Shown piece by piece: positions 33,383 to 42,550 of a DNA stretch of 57,832 nucleotides. Source of the DNA: RGIG5681 sp034180345 (GTDB lineage: Bacteria > Bacillota_I > Bacilli_A > Erysipelotrichales > Erysipelotrichaceae). Location of the stretch: positions 1-57,832 of the forward strand of contig JAXFOQ010000002.1 of the NCBI GenBank assembly GCA_034180345.1, written 5' to 3'. The notes beneath the pieces were generated by a model that was not told the DNA's origin, searched no databases, and saw nothing but the letters and a program-made list of their open reading frames with translations. Position numbers and translations under genes: made by a program. Every line of letters starts with the position of its first letter. Position 1 is the first letter of the stretch.

Positions 33383-34481
33383 AGTTTATCTGTGATTTTA
33401 AATAATTAAAGATGAAATTTTCAATTGATCCATCCATAACCTTGTCAACATTTCCTTCTTCGTAATTATTACGATGGTCTTTTACTAATGTATAAGGGCA
33501 AAAGACATAAGAACGAATTTGAGATCCCCATTCAATCGCTTTTTGATCACCCTTGATATTTTTTAGTCGGGCCTCTTTTTTAGCTATTTCCAGTTGGTAA
33601 AGCTTGGATTTAATCATATTCAAACAATTTTCACGGTTGATAAGTTGACTGCGTTCTGTTTGACTTGTAACAACAATACCTGTAGGTAAGTGCTTCATTC
33701 TAACAGCGCTATCTACCTTGTTGACATTTTGACCACCAGCTCCTGAACTGCGCATCGTTGTTACTTCTAGGTCATTATCATTGATATTAATGTCAATTTC
33801 ATCATTAAATTCAGGAGTTATTTCAACACTCGCAAAACTTGTATGGCGACGACCAGAGGTATCAAAGGGCGAAATTCTAACCAAGCGATGAACACCGTTT
33901 TCACCCTTAAGATAGCCATAGGCTAAATCACCCTTAATTAGAATAGAACAAGACTTAAGACCTGCTTCATCACCGTCTTCATAGTCTAAAACTTCAAAGC
34001 CATAACCATTTTTATTAGCGTATCGTTGATACATTCTGAAAAGCATCATTGCCCAATCTTGACTTTCAGTACCGCCAGCCCCAGGGTGGATGGTTAAGAT
34101 GGCGTTGCTGTGATCATAATCTTCTTTTAAAAGCACTAAAATTTCATAGTCATCAAAATCTTTATTAACACTTTTAAATTCTTCTTCCACCAATTCAAAC
34201 ATATCACCGTCATAGGTTTTGTTTAATTCATTTAAACTTAATTCTAAATCTTTTAATCTTGAAATTAAATTTTCATGGGTATTGATTAATTTGGTAATGC
34301 TGTTAGCTTCTTTGATGGTAGCGGTAGCTTTTTTATTATCAGTCCAAAAATCATCTTGGCTTTGTTTAAGATTTAATTCGTTTAATTTTTCTTTTAAACC
34401 ATCGAAATTAAGAGAAATGCCTAAATCGTTAATCTTTTTTAATTGAGATACAACCTTAGCACGAATTTCATACAATTCCAT
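33381..34481 (-). CDS. prfB: peptide chain release factor 2, no programmed frameshift
   Basis: 366 residues in one frame. The catalytic GGQ is in MRSSGAGGQNVNKVDSAVRM and the region TIHPGAGGTESQDWA belongs to class I factors. RF2 reads UAA and UGA, so UGA is a stop here. In most bacteria prfB needs a +1 frameshift at a CUU-UGA site near codon 25; here that spot reads in frame (LNFDGLK) with no stop. The start overlaps the secA stop (TAATG), giving a secA-prfB operon as in Bacillus subtilis. Confidence 0.95.
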   Translation of the reverse strand: MELYEIRAKVVSQLKKINDLGISLNFDGLKEKLNELNLKQSQDDFWTDNKKATATIKEANSITKLINTHENLISRLKDLELSLNELNKTYDGDMFELVEEEFKSVNKDFDDYEILVLLKEDYDHSNAILTIHPGAGGTESQDWAMMLFRMYQRYANKNGYGFEVLDYEDGDEAGLKSCSILIKGDLAYGYLKGENGVHRLVRISPFDTSGRRHTSFASVEITPEFNDEIDININDNDLEVTTMRSSGAGGQNVNKVDSAVRMKHLPTGIVVTSQTERSQLINRENCLNMIKSKLYQLEIAKKEARLKNIKGDQKAIEWGSQIRSYVFCPYTLVKDHRNNYEEGNVDKVMDGSIENFIFNYLKSQIN

Positions 34482-36817
34482 TATTCAGCCTCAAATACAA
34501 TTTTTAGATTGATACAAATTTGAACCACATCATAAGAAATAGTATTCATCATTTCTTCAAACATCTCAAAGCCTTCATGAACATAGGCTTGAAGTGGGTT
34601 ATCTTGAGCATATGAGCGCAAGTGAATACCGTTTCTTAATTTATCCATTAAATCAATGTGATTTACCCAAGCACGATCAATTGTTCTTAGTACCACGACT
34701 TTTTCATGTTCTTGAATTTCTTTCTTCACAGGTTCGATCTTATGTTCATAATCAGACCATGTTTTATCAAAGACTAAGGTTTTTACCTCATCAATATTTT
34801 TATCAATTAAGTTATTTTCAAAGCCTTCATCAATATTTAATTGTTTTAAAATATTGTGATAGCCTTCGTCATTGATATAAGGTTTTTTAGCATCGTTCAT
34901 AACATTGTTTTCAATTACACGATTAACTACACGCCTATACATGTCATTAACAATCGCGTGAATATCATCGTTTTCCAAGATGAAGTTGCGTTGTTCATAG
35001 ATGGTTTCGCGTTGCTGTCTTAAAACATCATCATAATCTAATAGTGTTTTACGAATATCAAAGTTGGTTCCTTCAACGCGTTTTTGAGCGCTGCTAATGG
35101 CTTTAGTGATACTTTTATTTTCAATCGCATCATCTCCAAGCATACTGAACATTTGTTGCATTCTTTCGCTACCGAACCTAACCATCAATTCATCTTCAAG
35201 TGAAACATAGAAGCGACTAAAACCAGGATCGCCTTGACGACCACTACGACCTCTTAATTGGTTGTCGATACGACGAGATTCATGGCGTTCACTTCCGATA
35301 ACCGCAAGCCCGCCTAAAGCCTTAACTTCATCATCAAGTTTAATATCGGTACCACGACCCGCCATGTTGGTGGCGATGGTAACTGAACCCTTTTTACCTG
35401 CAAGGGCAATAATATCAGCTTCACGAGCATGATTTTTAGCATTTAAGACTTCGTGTTTAATATGACGACTTTTTAGATATTTTGATAATAATTCTGAAGT
35501 TTCAACACTGATTGTACCAACAAGCACAGGTTGACCCTTTTCGTGTAATTCGATAACTTCATCAATTAGGGCATTATATTTAGCCTTTTTACTACCAAAT
35601 ACCAAATCAGGATGATCAATTCTAGCAATAGGTCTATTTGTAGGAATTTCTACCACGCGCATATTATAGATACTTAAAAATTCTTCTTCTTCAGTTTTGG
35701 CAGTACCAGTCATACCAGCTAATTTGTTATATAAACGGAAGAAATTTTGGTAAGTAATAGTGGCAAGAGTTGTAGATTCTTGTTTAATACTGATACCTTC
35801 TTTAGCTTGAAGTGCTTGGTGTAAGCCATCGCTATACTCACGGCCTGGCATTTTACGACCAGTATTTTGATCAACAATGATAACCTCATCATCCTCGACC
35901 ACATATTCAACATCATTCATCATAATGTAGTTGGCTTTTAAGGCTTGGTTGATGTGGTGAACTAAGTTGGTGTGTTCGATGGCGTATAGATTTTCAATAC
36001 CGAATGATTTTTCGGCCTTGGCAATACCTTTTTCACTTAAGTTAATATTTTTACCCTTAATATCAATTTCATAATCGCTGTCTTTTTTCAATTTCTTCAC
36101 AAAACGATCAGCTTGAATATATAAATTAGCAGTTTGTTTTTCACCACCAGAAATAATTAATGGAGTGCGAGATTCATCAATTAGGATACTATCAACCTCA
36201 TCTACAAAGGCACAATTAAGCTCTCTTAATACACGGTCTTCAACTCTTGTAACCATGTTGTCGCGTAGATAATCAAAGCCTAGTTCAGAATTGGTGGTAT
36301 AAGTAACATCACATTCATAGGCAGCGCGTTTTTGTGCAGGAGATAGTTGTCTTAAATTAAGCCCGACCGTAAGTCCTAAAAAGCGATGAATTTCACCCAT
36401 CCAATTAGAGTCGCGCTCTGCAAGATATTCATTTACTGTAACTACATGAACACCCCTTCCTTCTAGGGCATTAAGATATACAGCCATTACTGATGTCAGA
36501 GTCTTACCTTCACCAGTTTTCATTTCGGCAATATCACCACGATGTAAAACAAGGGCACCCTCTAGCTGACAAAAATATGGATATTCACCAATTACCCGCT
36601 TGGCAGCTTCACGAGCAACTGCAAAGGCTTCAGGCATAATATCATCTAAAGTTTCACCTTTTTGTAGTCTTTCTCTAAATTCGATAGTTTTATGTTTTAA
36701 TTCTTGGTCAGTTAAGTTGGTCATTGTGTCCGCAAAACTTTCAATGGGTCTTGCAGCTCTTTCTATTTCATTTAATATTTTTTTGTCTTGATTAAATAAT
36801 TTTGATAAAAAACTCAT
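34481..36817 (-). CDS. secA: preprotein translocase ATPase SecA
   Basis: 778 residues, shorter than the usual 800-900. Walker A MKTGEGKTLT, DEVDSILIDESRTPL, and GRSGRQGDPG motifs of the two nucleotide-binding folds; the preprotein cross-linking region follows. It ends at QICINLKIVFEAE and lacks the cysteine-rich zinc tail that binds SecB and lipids, which several low-GC lineages have lost. It drives secretion through SecYEG. GGAGGATTCCTATG gives the start. Confidence 0.96.
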   Translation of the reverse strand: MSFLSKLFNQDKKILNEIERAARPIESFADTMTNLTDQELKHKTIEFRERLQKGETLDDIMPEAFAVAREAAKRVIGEYPYFCQLEGALVLHRGDIAEMKTGEGKTLTSVMAVYLNALEGRGVHVVTVNEYLAERDSNWMGEIHRFLGLTVGLNLRQLSPAQKRAAYECDVTYTTNSELGFDYLRDNMVTRVEDRVLRELNCAFVDEVDSILIDESRTPLIISGGEKQTANLYIQADRFVKKLKKDSDYEIDIKGKNINLSEKGIAKAEKSFGIENLYAIEHTNLVHHINQALKANYIMMNDVEYVVEDDEVIIVDQNTGRKMPGREYSDGLHQALQAKEGISIKQESTTLATITYQNFFRLYNKLAGMTGTAKTEEEEFLSIYNMRVVEIPTNRPIARIDHPDLVFGSKKAKYNALIDEVIELHEKGQPVLVGTISVETSELLSKYLKSRHIKHEVLNAKNHAREADIIALAGKKGSVTIATNMAGRGTDIKLDDEVKALGGLAVIGSERHESRRIDNQLRGRSGRQGDPGFSRFYVSLEDELMVRFGSERMQQMFSMLGDDAIENKSITKAISSAQKRVEGTNFDIRKTLLDYDDVLRQQRETIYEQRNFILENDDIHAIVNDMYRRVVNRVIENNVMNDAKKPYINDEGYHNILKQLNIDEGFENNLIDKNIDEVKTLVFDKTWSDYEHKIEPVKKEIQEHEKVVVLRTIDRAWVNHIDLMDKLRNGIHLRSYAQDNPLQAYVHEGFEMFEEMMNTISYDVVQICINLKIVFEAE

Positions 36818-36869
36818 AGGAATCCTCCATAAAATAAATTATAACACATTATAATTAGCGTATATAAAT

Positions 36870-36891
36870 AAAAGGGCTTGAATGCCCCTTT
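36870..36891 (-). terminator. terminator after cspA
   Basis: On the minus strand AAAGGGGC, ATTCAA, GCCCTTTT, then ATTTATATA. The stem has GGGC/GCCC at its core. Confidence 0.75.
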
Positions 36892-36901
36892 GATTACAGA
36901 T

Positions 36902-37102
36902 TTATATTTTTTTGATGTTTTTAGCAGCTGGACCACGGTCGCCGTTTACCAAATCAAATTCGACATCTGCACCTTCGTCGATTGTTTTGAAACCGTCCAT
37001 AATCAAGCTATCGTAATAGAAGAAAACATCTTGTTCACAATCGTTAGTTTCGATGAAACCAAAACCTTTTGATTTATTAAATCTTTTTACTTTTCCTAAC
37101 AT
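36902..37102 (-). CDS. cspA: cold-shock domain protein
   Basis: 66 residues. RNP1 motif KGFGFIET and RNP2-like DVFFYYDSL, with the C-terminal GPAAKNI typical of CspA/CspB proteins. It binds single-stranded RNA/DNA as a chaperone. The ATG at 37102 follows AAAGGATTTTAAAT; the frame is open upstream but the extra 17 residues are not part of the family. Single-gene unit with its own terminator, about 65 bases downstream of the comFC stop. Confidence 0.92.
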   Translation of the reverse strand: MLGKVKRFNKSKGFGFIETNDCEQDVFFYYDSLIMDGFKTIDEGADVEFDLVNGDRGPAAKNIKKI

Positions 37103-37167
37103 ATTTAAAATCCTTTCAAGTGAAAGTCTAACACTATTAATTTTAAACTGCAAGCATTAAAGCGCAA

Positions 37168-37776
37168 TCATTTCAACCATTCTTCTGGATATGATAGCGA
37201 AAACAACAGCACTTTAATGTTTTTTTGTTCTAGTAATTTAGCACAGGCAAGCATCGTAGAGCCCGTAGTAACAACATCATCAACCAATAATATTCTATTG
37301 GGTATGGGTGTGTCTTTTAAGTGAATATGTTTGATAATATTTTTTCTTAAATTTTTATTCAAATTGTTTTGATTATAGTTTCCATCTTTATAAAAGGGTT
37401 CAATTACAGGTATTTTTAAGTCCTTGAAAATTAAATATAAATGATTAAAACCACGCCGATAATTGTTTTCTAAGGAGCTTGGAACCAAGGCTATGGTATA
37501 ACCATGAAATTTATGACTTAATTTTTTTATATATGGATATAAAAATAAGGGAGCCAAAGCTTCATCATAATTTTCTTTATATTGTAATAATAGGGTTTTA
37601 AATAGTTGGTGATATGGATAGAGGGCAAAAAGCTGATATTTTTCAAGCTTAAAAGACTTAGGCTTATAAGACATCAATTTACGACAAAAGGGGCAAATCA
37701 CATCATCAAACAATAGATAATCAAACAAGCTGGCACCATTGGTGATTTCTTTTAAACAGTATAGACAAGTCCTCAT
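37168..37776 (-). CDS. comFC: ComFC-like phosphoribosyltransferase-fold protein
   Basis: About 202 residues starting MRTCLYCLKEI. Two CxxC pairs (CLYC and CPFC) form an N-terminal zinc finger; the PRPP-binding loop is ILLVDDVVTTGSTM. ComFC is needed for single-stranded DNA handling in transformation and for other roles. The ATG at 37776 gives the standard family N-terminus; the ATG at 37803 touches an AGGAG and is less likely. No good SD precedes 37776, but TATTAATAG sits just ahead of it, as it does ahead of comFA. Confidence 0.85.
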   Translation of the reverse strand: MRTCLYCLKEITNGASLFDYLLFDDVICPFCRKLMSYKPKSFKLEKYQLFALYPYHQLFKTLLLQYKENYDEALAPLFLYPYIKKLSHKFHGYTIALVPSSLENNYRRGFNHLYLIFKDLKIPVIEPFYKDGNYNQNNLNKNLRKNIIKHIHLKDTPIPNRILLVDDVVTTGSTMLACAKLLEQKNIKVLLFSLSYPEEWLK

Positions 37777-37864
37777 ATCTATTAATACCTGAAAATTGAG
37801 CATCTCCTAGGCAATTTATAATTAATTAAGCTAAAATGAAGATGTCGATGAGGAGGACACTAAA

Positions 37865-38464
37865 ATGGAACAAATTAAACTCAACTATTCTTTTGAAGCT
37901 TTAGAGCCATATATTGATACCCTAACAATGGAAACCCACTATGGTAAACACCACAAGGCTTATACCGATGCTTTTAATAAATTAATTGAAGAACACCAAG
38001 AAATTCAAAATAAATCAGAGGTTGAAATTCTTGCTGATATTGAAAAATTGGATCCATCATATCGTGAAGCGGTAAGGAATAACGGTGGTGGTTATTATAA
38101 TCATAATTTATATTTTGATATCATGTCGCCCAATCCTAAGAAGGAACCAACTGGTCTTTTATTAGAAAAAATCAATGATCAATTTGGAGGTGTTGAAAAC
38201 TTAAAAACAGAATTAATCGCTGCGGCTTTAACACAATTTGGCTCTGGTTGGGCATGGCTTGTAAAAGATGGGTCTGGAAAATTAAGTGTAGTTAAAACCG
38301 CCAACCAAGATACCCCATTAAGACTTGGACTAACACCAATTATTGGGATTGATGTTTGGGAGCATGCCTATTACTTAAAATATAAAAATTTACGCAAAGC
38401 ATATGCTGAACAATTCTTTGAAGTATTAGATTGGTCTAAGGTTGAAGAATATTATAGTAAATAA
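37865..38464 (+). CDS. sodA: superoxide dismutase (Fe/Mn type)
   Basis: 199 residues. Metal ligands are in THYGKHH (N-terminal His), NNGGGYYNHNLYF (second His) and DVWEHAYYLKY (Asp and third His). GSGWAWLV is the conserved core. It dismutates superoxide in the cytosol. GAGGAGGACACTAAAATG gives the start. Single gene with its own strong terminator, between the two comF-type genes. Confidence 0.95.
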   Translation: MEQIKLNYSFEALEPYIDTLTMETHYGKHHKAYTDAFNKLIEEHQEIQNKSEVEILADIEKLDPSYREAVRNNGGGYYNHNLYFDIMSPNPKKEPTGLLLEKINDQFGGVENLKTELIAAALTQFGSGWAWLVKDGSGKLSVVKTANQDTPLRLGLTPIIGIDVWEHAYYLKYKNLRKAYAEQFFEVLDWSKVEEYYSK

Positions 38465-38470
38465 TTTTAT

Positions 38471-38494
38471 GGCTACAATAATGTAGCCTTTTTT
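38471..38494 (+). terminator. terminator of sodA
   Basis: GGCTAC and GTAGCC pair around AATAAT, followed by TTTTTT. Confidence 0.9.
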
Positions 38495-38538
38495 ATTGGG
38501 GTGTTTAGGATTTTTAATCACCGTGTATATTAATAGTT

Positions 38539-39699
38539 ATGAGGTGTCGGAGATGCAATAACACGGATATTAAATATTTTTATAAGGGCAGCAAGGGTTA
38601 TTATTGTCGTAAGTGTGTAGGTTTTAAAAGACTTTTGATTGATGAAGAAATTATTGGTTGTGAATATTCATCATTAATTAATGACTATGATTATCAGTTG
38701 GGTTTTGAATTATCAATTGATCAAAAAAGAGTCAGCGATGAATTGTGTCGGTATCTAGTTAAAAAAAGAAATGTTTTATTACACTGTATCTGTGGAGCTG
38801 GTAAAACTGAAATTGTCTTAGCTGCCATTAAACAGTATCTTAGTCAAGGGCTAAGGGTAGGCTATGCGATAAGTAGAAAGGAAGTTGTTATTGAACTGGC
38901 AAAAAGATTTAATTACTACTTTAGTAAGGCAAGGGTAGTGTATGTGTGTGAAAATCATACTGAGGAATTATTTGGAGATTTAATTGTATGTACTACACAT
39001 CAACTTTATCGTTATTATCAGTACTTTGACTTATTAATCCTTGATGAGCCTGATGCCTTTCCTTTTAAGAATAATGATGTTTTAGCGGGTATTGCCAAAA
39101 ATTCGGTAAAGGGTCAAATAATCTATAGTACTGCCACCGTTGATGAAGGTTTATTAAAAATGATGGATCAAGATATTGTGGAATTAAAGCTTTTGGTTAG
39201 ACCGCATTATCGCCCACTTATTAAACCCAAGATTATTGTGGCCTTTAAGTATTTACGATATTTGATTATGTGGTATTTGGTGATTTATAAATTGAAGAAA
39301 ACATTGGTTTTTGTTGCGAGTAAAAAAGATGCTTATCGTCTATTTAGAATTTTTCGTCATTTATTAAAATGTAATTATATTACTTCTGAAAGCTTGGCCA
39401 AAGAAAAGATTATCAATGATTTTAAAAACGATAAATTTCATGTTTTATTTACTACCACCATTCTTGAAAGAGGAGTAACTTTTGAGGGTGTTGATGTTAT
39501 TGTGATGGACGCAGATACTTATGTTTATGATGAAGCAACACTAACCCAATGTTCTGGTAGGGTAGGTAGAAGTTTTAATCACCCTGATGGCTGTGTCTAT
39601 TATTTAAGCTCATTTATCACCAAAGAGATGCTTGATTCTATTCGAGAAATAAAATTGGCCAATAAATATTTAAGTTTAAATTATGAATATTATCAATGA
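38539..39699 (+). CDS. comFA: ComFA-like DNA-translocating helicase
   Basis: 386 residues. Four N-terminal cysteines (C3, C6, C23, C26) form a zinc finger as in ComFA. Superfamily 2 motifs: Walker A CGAGKTE, DEPD box, STAT (motif III), TTTILERGV (motif V) and QCSGRVGRS (motif VI). ComFA is the ATPase that pulls transforming DNA into the cell. There is no Shine-Dalgarno; TATATTAATAGT runs into the ATG, suggesting a leaderless message. The protein is shorter than Bacillus ComFA (about 460). Confidence 0.88.
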   Translation: MRCRRCNNTDIKYFYKGSKGYYCRKCVGFKRLLIDEEIIGCEYSSLINDYDYQLGFELSIDQKRVSDELCRYLVKKRNVLLHCICGAGKTEIVLAAIKQYLSQGLRVGYAISRKEVVIELAKRFNYYFSKARVVYVCENHTEELFGDLIVCTTHQLYRYYQYFDLLILDEPDAFPFKNNDVLAGIAKNSVKGQIIYSTATVDEGLLKMMDQDIVELKLLVRPHYRPLIKPKIIVAFKYLRYLIMWYLVIYKLKKTLVFVASKKDAYRLFRIFRHLLKCNYITSESLAKEKIINDFKNDKFHVLFTTTILERGVTFEGVDVIVMDADTYVYDEATLTQCSGRVGRSFNHPDGCVYYLSSFITKEMLDSIREIKLANKYLSLNYEYYQ

Positions 39700-39703
39700 T
39701 TAT

Positions 39704-39712
39704 TGTTATAAT
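39704..39712 (+). promoter_or_regulatory. extended -10 promoter of uvrA-hprK-lgt, leaderless
   Basis: TGTTATAAT at 39704-39712. The predicted transcription start is about seven bases further, at 39718-39719, which is the first base of the uvrA ATG (39719). Confidence 0.75.
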
Positions 39713-39718
39713 TGAAAT

Positions 39719-42550
39719 ATGATTAATGACAAAATTGTGGTTAAGGGCGCCCGAGTAAATAACCTTAAAAATATAGATATTACGATACCTAGAAATAAAT
39801 TGGTAATTATGACTGGATTGTCAGGTTCTGGTAAAACATCATTGGCCTTTGATACCATCTATGCCGAAGGACAAAGACGCTATGTAGAATCGTTGAGTTC
39901 TTATGCTCGTCAGTTTTTGGGGGGTATTGAAAAGCCTGATGTTGACAGTATTGAGGGTTTGAGTCCTTCAATCAGCATTGATCAAAAAACAACCTCAAAC
40001 AATCCTAGAAGTACAGTTGGTACGATAACGGAAATTTATGATTATCTACGACTTTTATATGCCAGATGTGGGGAAGCCTATTGTCCTAATCACCACCAAA
40101 AAATAGCTGGTACTACCATTACTAATATTGTTACTAAAGTCATGAATTATGAAGATGATTTAAGACTGGAGATTTTAGCTGGGCTTGTGAATAATCAAAA
40201 AGGAACATTTAAAGAATTAATTAAAAAATTAAAGGAAGATGGTTTTCTTCGTGCCTATATCGATGATGAATTAATACTTTTAGAAGAAGTGGAACAGCTA
40301 AATAAAAACAACAAACATACCATTAAGGTAGTTGTTGATCGCCTTAAAAAGAAGGATGGAATTGAATCAAGACTATATGATGCTGTTGAAATTGCCACCA
40401 AGTTAACCGATGGGACGGTTGAGGTTAAAGCGGCTGATAATTTTGAATTGTTTTCTACAAATCATGCCTGTCCGATATGTGGCTTTAGTGTGCCAAAATT
40501 AGAGCCGAGTTTTTTTAGTTTTAATTCGCCCCTTGGTGCTTGTGAACATTGTAAGGGTTTGGGAGTTACACAGAGCATTAATATTGATTCCTTAATTCCT
40601 GATGGTAAATTAAGCATTAATCAAGGTGGAATCAGATATTATAAAAATACGGTTAATACTGGAAATTTAGAATGGCAAACATTCGCAAGATTATGCCAGG
40701 AATATCATATTGACCTTGATAAACCACTCAATAAGTTTAGTCCTAAAGAATTAAAGATAATCTTAAGGGGTTCTGATAAACCGATTAACTATCAGTTGGT
40801 TTCTGATGCTGGTACCAAATATGATCGTCATGAGTATATTGAAGGAGTAGCCTCACTTATAGAAAGGCGAGCCTTTGAAACAACATCAGAATTTTTTAAA
40901 GATTATTATTTTTCATATCTTACCGACAGCACTTGTAATGTGTGTGGCGGTGCCAGACTAAATGATAAGGCTTTATCGGTTAGGCTTGGAGCGTTAAATA
41001 TTTATGAATTTACCAAACTGAGTATTAAAGATGCTTATCAATATATTAAAGATTTGGAATTAGATAATTACCATGCACAGATAGCTAAATTATTATTAGA
41101 AGATTTAACCAAGCGTTTAAAGTTTTTGGTTGATGTCGGTTTAGAATATCTATCACTTAATCGTTTAGCAGGAACGCTGTCAGGTGGTGAGGCTCAACGC
41201 ATTCGTTTGGCAACACAGATAGGTAGTGCGCTTACTGGAGTTTTATATGTACTGGATGAACCAAGTATCGGACTACACCAAAAAGATAATGATCGCTTAA
41301 TTGAAACTCTCAAAAAAATGCGTGATTTAGGTAATAGTTTAATTGTGGTCGAACACGATGAAGACACCATGAGGGCCAGTGATTACATTGTTGATGTGGG
41401 ACCTGGCGCAGGTAAAAATGGTGGGGAGATTGTAGCCTGCGGAAGTCCTGAGGAGATTATGAATAATCCTAAATCTTTAACAGGTGCCTATTTATCACAT
41501 CGCAAAATTATTGATTATCCTAAAATAAGAAGTAAGGGTAATGGCAAATATCTTAAAATTGTTGGTGCCAGTGAAAATAATCTTAAAAATATTGATGTTA
41601 AAATACCGTTAAATACACTTACTTGTGTCAGTGGGGTTAGTGGTTCGGGCAAATCGAGTCTAGTTAATGAGGTATTGGCTAAGGCGGTAATGAAACATCT
41701 TGATCGTGTTCGCATTAAGCCTGGGGCACATAAAAAAATTATTGGCTTGGACAATATCGATAAGATTGTGGCCATCAGTCAAGATCCTATCGGTCGTACC
41801 CCAAGAAGCAATCCCGCCACTTATACAGGGGTCTTTGATGATATTCGTGAACTTTTTTCAATGACTAACAGCGCCAAAGAAAAGGGTTATGATAAAGGTA
41901 GATTCAGTTTTAATGTCAAAGGTGGAAGGTGTGAAGCCTGTCAGGGTGATGGTGTTAAAAAGATTTCGATGCTTTTTGTGCCTGATGTTTATGTTGAATG
42001 TGAGGAATGTCATGGTAAACGCTACAACCAAGAAACCTTAAGTGTTACCTATAAGGAAAAAACGATTTATGATATTTTAAAGATGAGTGTTCAAGATGCC
42101 TTGAAATTCTTTGAGAATCATTATCGAATTAAAAATAAACTACAGACTCTTTATGATGTGGGCTTGGGTTATTTGGAGCTTGGTCAAAGTGCTTTGACTT
42201 TATCAGGCGGTGAGGCTCAACGCATTAAATTAGCTTCAGAGCTACAAAAAAAAGCTACAGGCAAAACCATCTTTATTTTAGATGAGCCAACAACCGGTCT
42301 TCATAGTGAAGATGTGCGAAAATTAATTGAAGTATTACGCAGGATAGTTGATAATAAGGATACAGTAGTAGTTATTGAACACAATTTGGATGTTTTAAAA
42401 AATGCTGACTATTTAATTGATTTAGGTCCAAATGGCGGTGAAGGAGGGGGAATGCTTGTGGCTTGCGGGACCCCAGAGGAAGTGGCAAAATCACCAGAAT
42501 CATTTACAGCCGGATATTTAAAACGAGTATTGGAGAGAGTTTATGAGTGA
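39719..42550 (+). CDS. uvrA: excinuclease ABC subunit A
   Basis: 943 residues, full length. Two ABC ATPase modules with Walker A GLSGSGKTSLAF and GVSGSGKSSLVNEV, signatures LSGGEAQRI (twice), and zinc fingers CPICGF...CEHCKG and CEACQGDG...CEECHG. UvrA with UvrB finds bulky DNA damage. uvrB is not in the window. The start lies directly at the predicted transcription start, with no ribosome site. Overlaps hprK by eight bases, a cluster order (uvrA-hprK-lgt) known from Bacillus. Confidence 0.97.
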   Translation: MINDKIVVKGARVNNLKNIDITIPRNKLVIMTGLSGSGKTSLAFDTIYAEGQRRYVESLSSYARQFLGGIEKPDVDSIEGLSPSISIDQKTTSNNPRSTVGTITEIYDYLRLLYARCGEAYCPNHHQKIAGTTITNIVTKVMNYEDDLRLEILAGLVNNQKGTFKELIKKLKEDGFLRAYIDDELILLEEVEQLNKNNKHTIKVVVDRLKKKDGIESRLYDAVEIATKLTDGTVEVKAADNFELFSTNHACPICGFSVPKLEPSFFSFNSPLGACEHCKGLGVTQSINIDSLIPDGKLSINQGGIRYYKNTVNTGNLEWQTFARLCQEYHIDLDKPLNKFSPKELKIILRGSDKPINYQLVSDAGTKYDRHEYIEGVASLIERRAFETTSEFFKDYYFSYLTDSTCNVCGGARLNDKALSVRLGALNIYEFTKLSIKDAYQYIKDLELDNYHAQIAKLLLEDLTKRLKFLVDVGLEYLSLNRLAGTLSGGEAQRIRLATQIGSALTGVLYVLDEPSIGLHQKDNDRLIETLKKMRDLGNSLIVVEHDEDTMRASDYIVDVGPGAGKNGGEIVACGSPEEIMNNPKSLTGAYLSHRKIIDYPKIRSKGNGKYLKIVGASENNLKNIDVKIPLNTLTCVSGVSGSGKSSLVNEVLAKAVMKHLDRVRIKPGAHKKIIGLDNIDKIVAISQDPIGRTPRSNPATYTGVFDDIRELFSMTNSAKEKGYDKGRFSFNVKGGRCEACQGDGVKKISMLFVPDVYVECEECHGKRYNQETLSVTYKEKTIYDILKMSVQDALKFFENHYRIKNKLQTLYDVGLGYLELGQSALTLSGGEAQRIKLASELQKKATGKTIFILDEPTTGLHSEDVRKLIEVLRRIVDNKDTVVVIEHNLDVLKNADYLIDLGPNGGEGGGMLVACGTPEEVAKSPESFTAGYLKRVLERVYE

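Noticed and set aside
37803..37803. Upstream ATG for comFC
   Set aside because: AGGAG touches this ATG with no spacer, and the nine extra residues precede the conserved MRTCLYC start.
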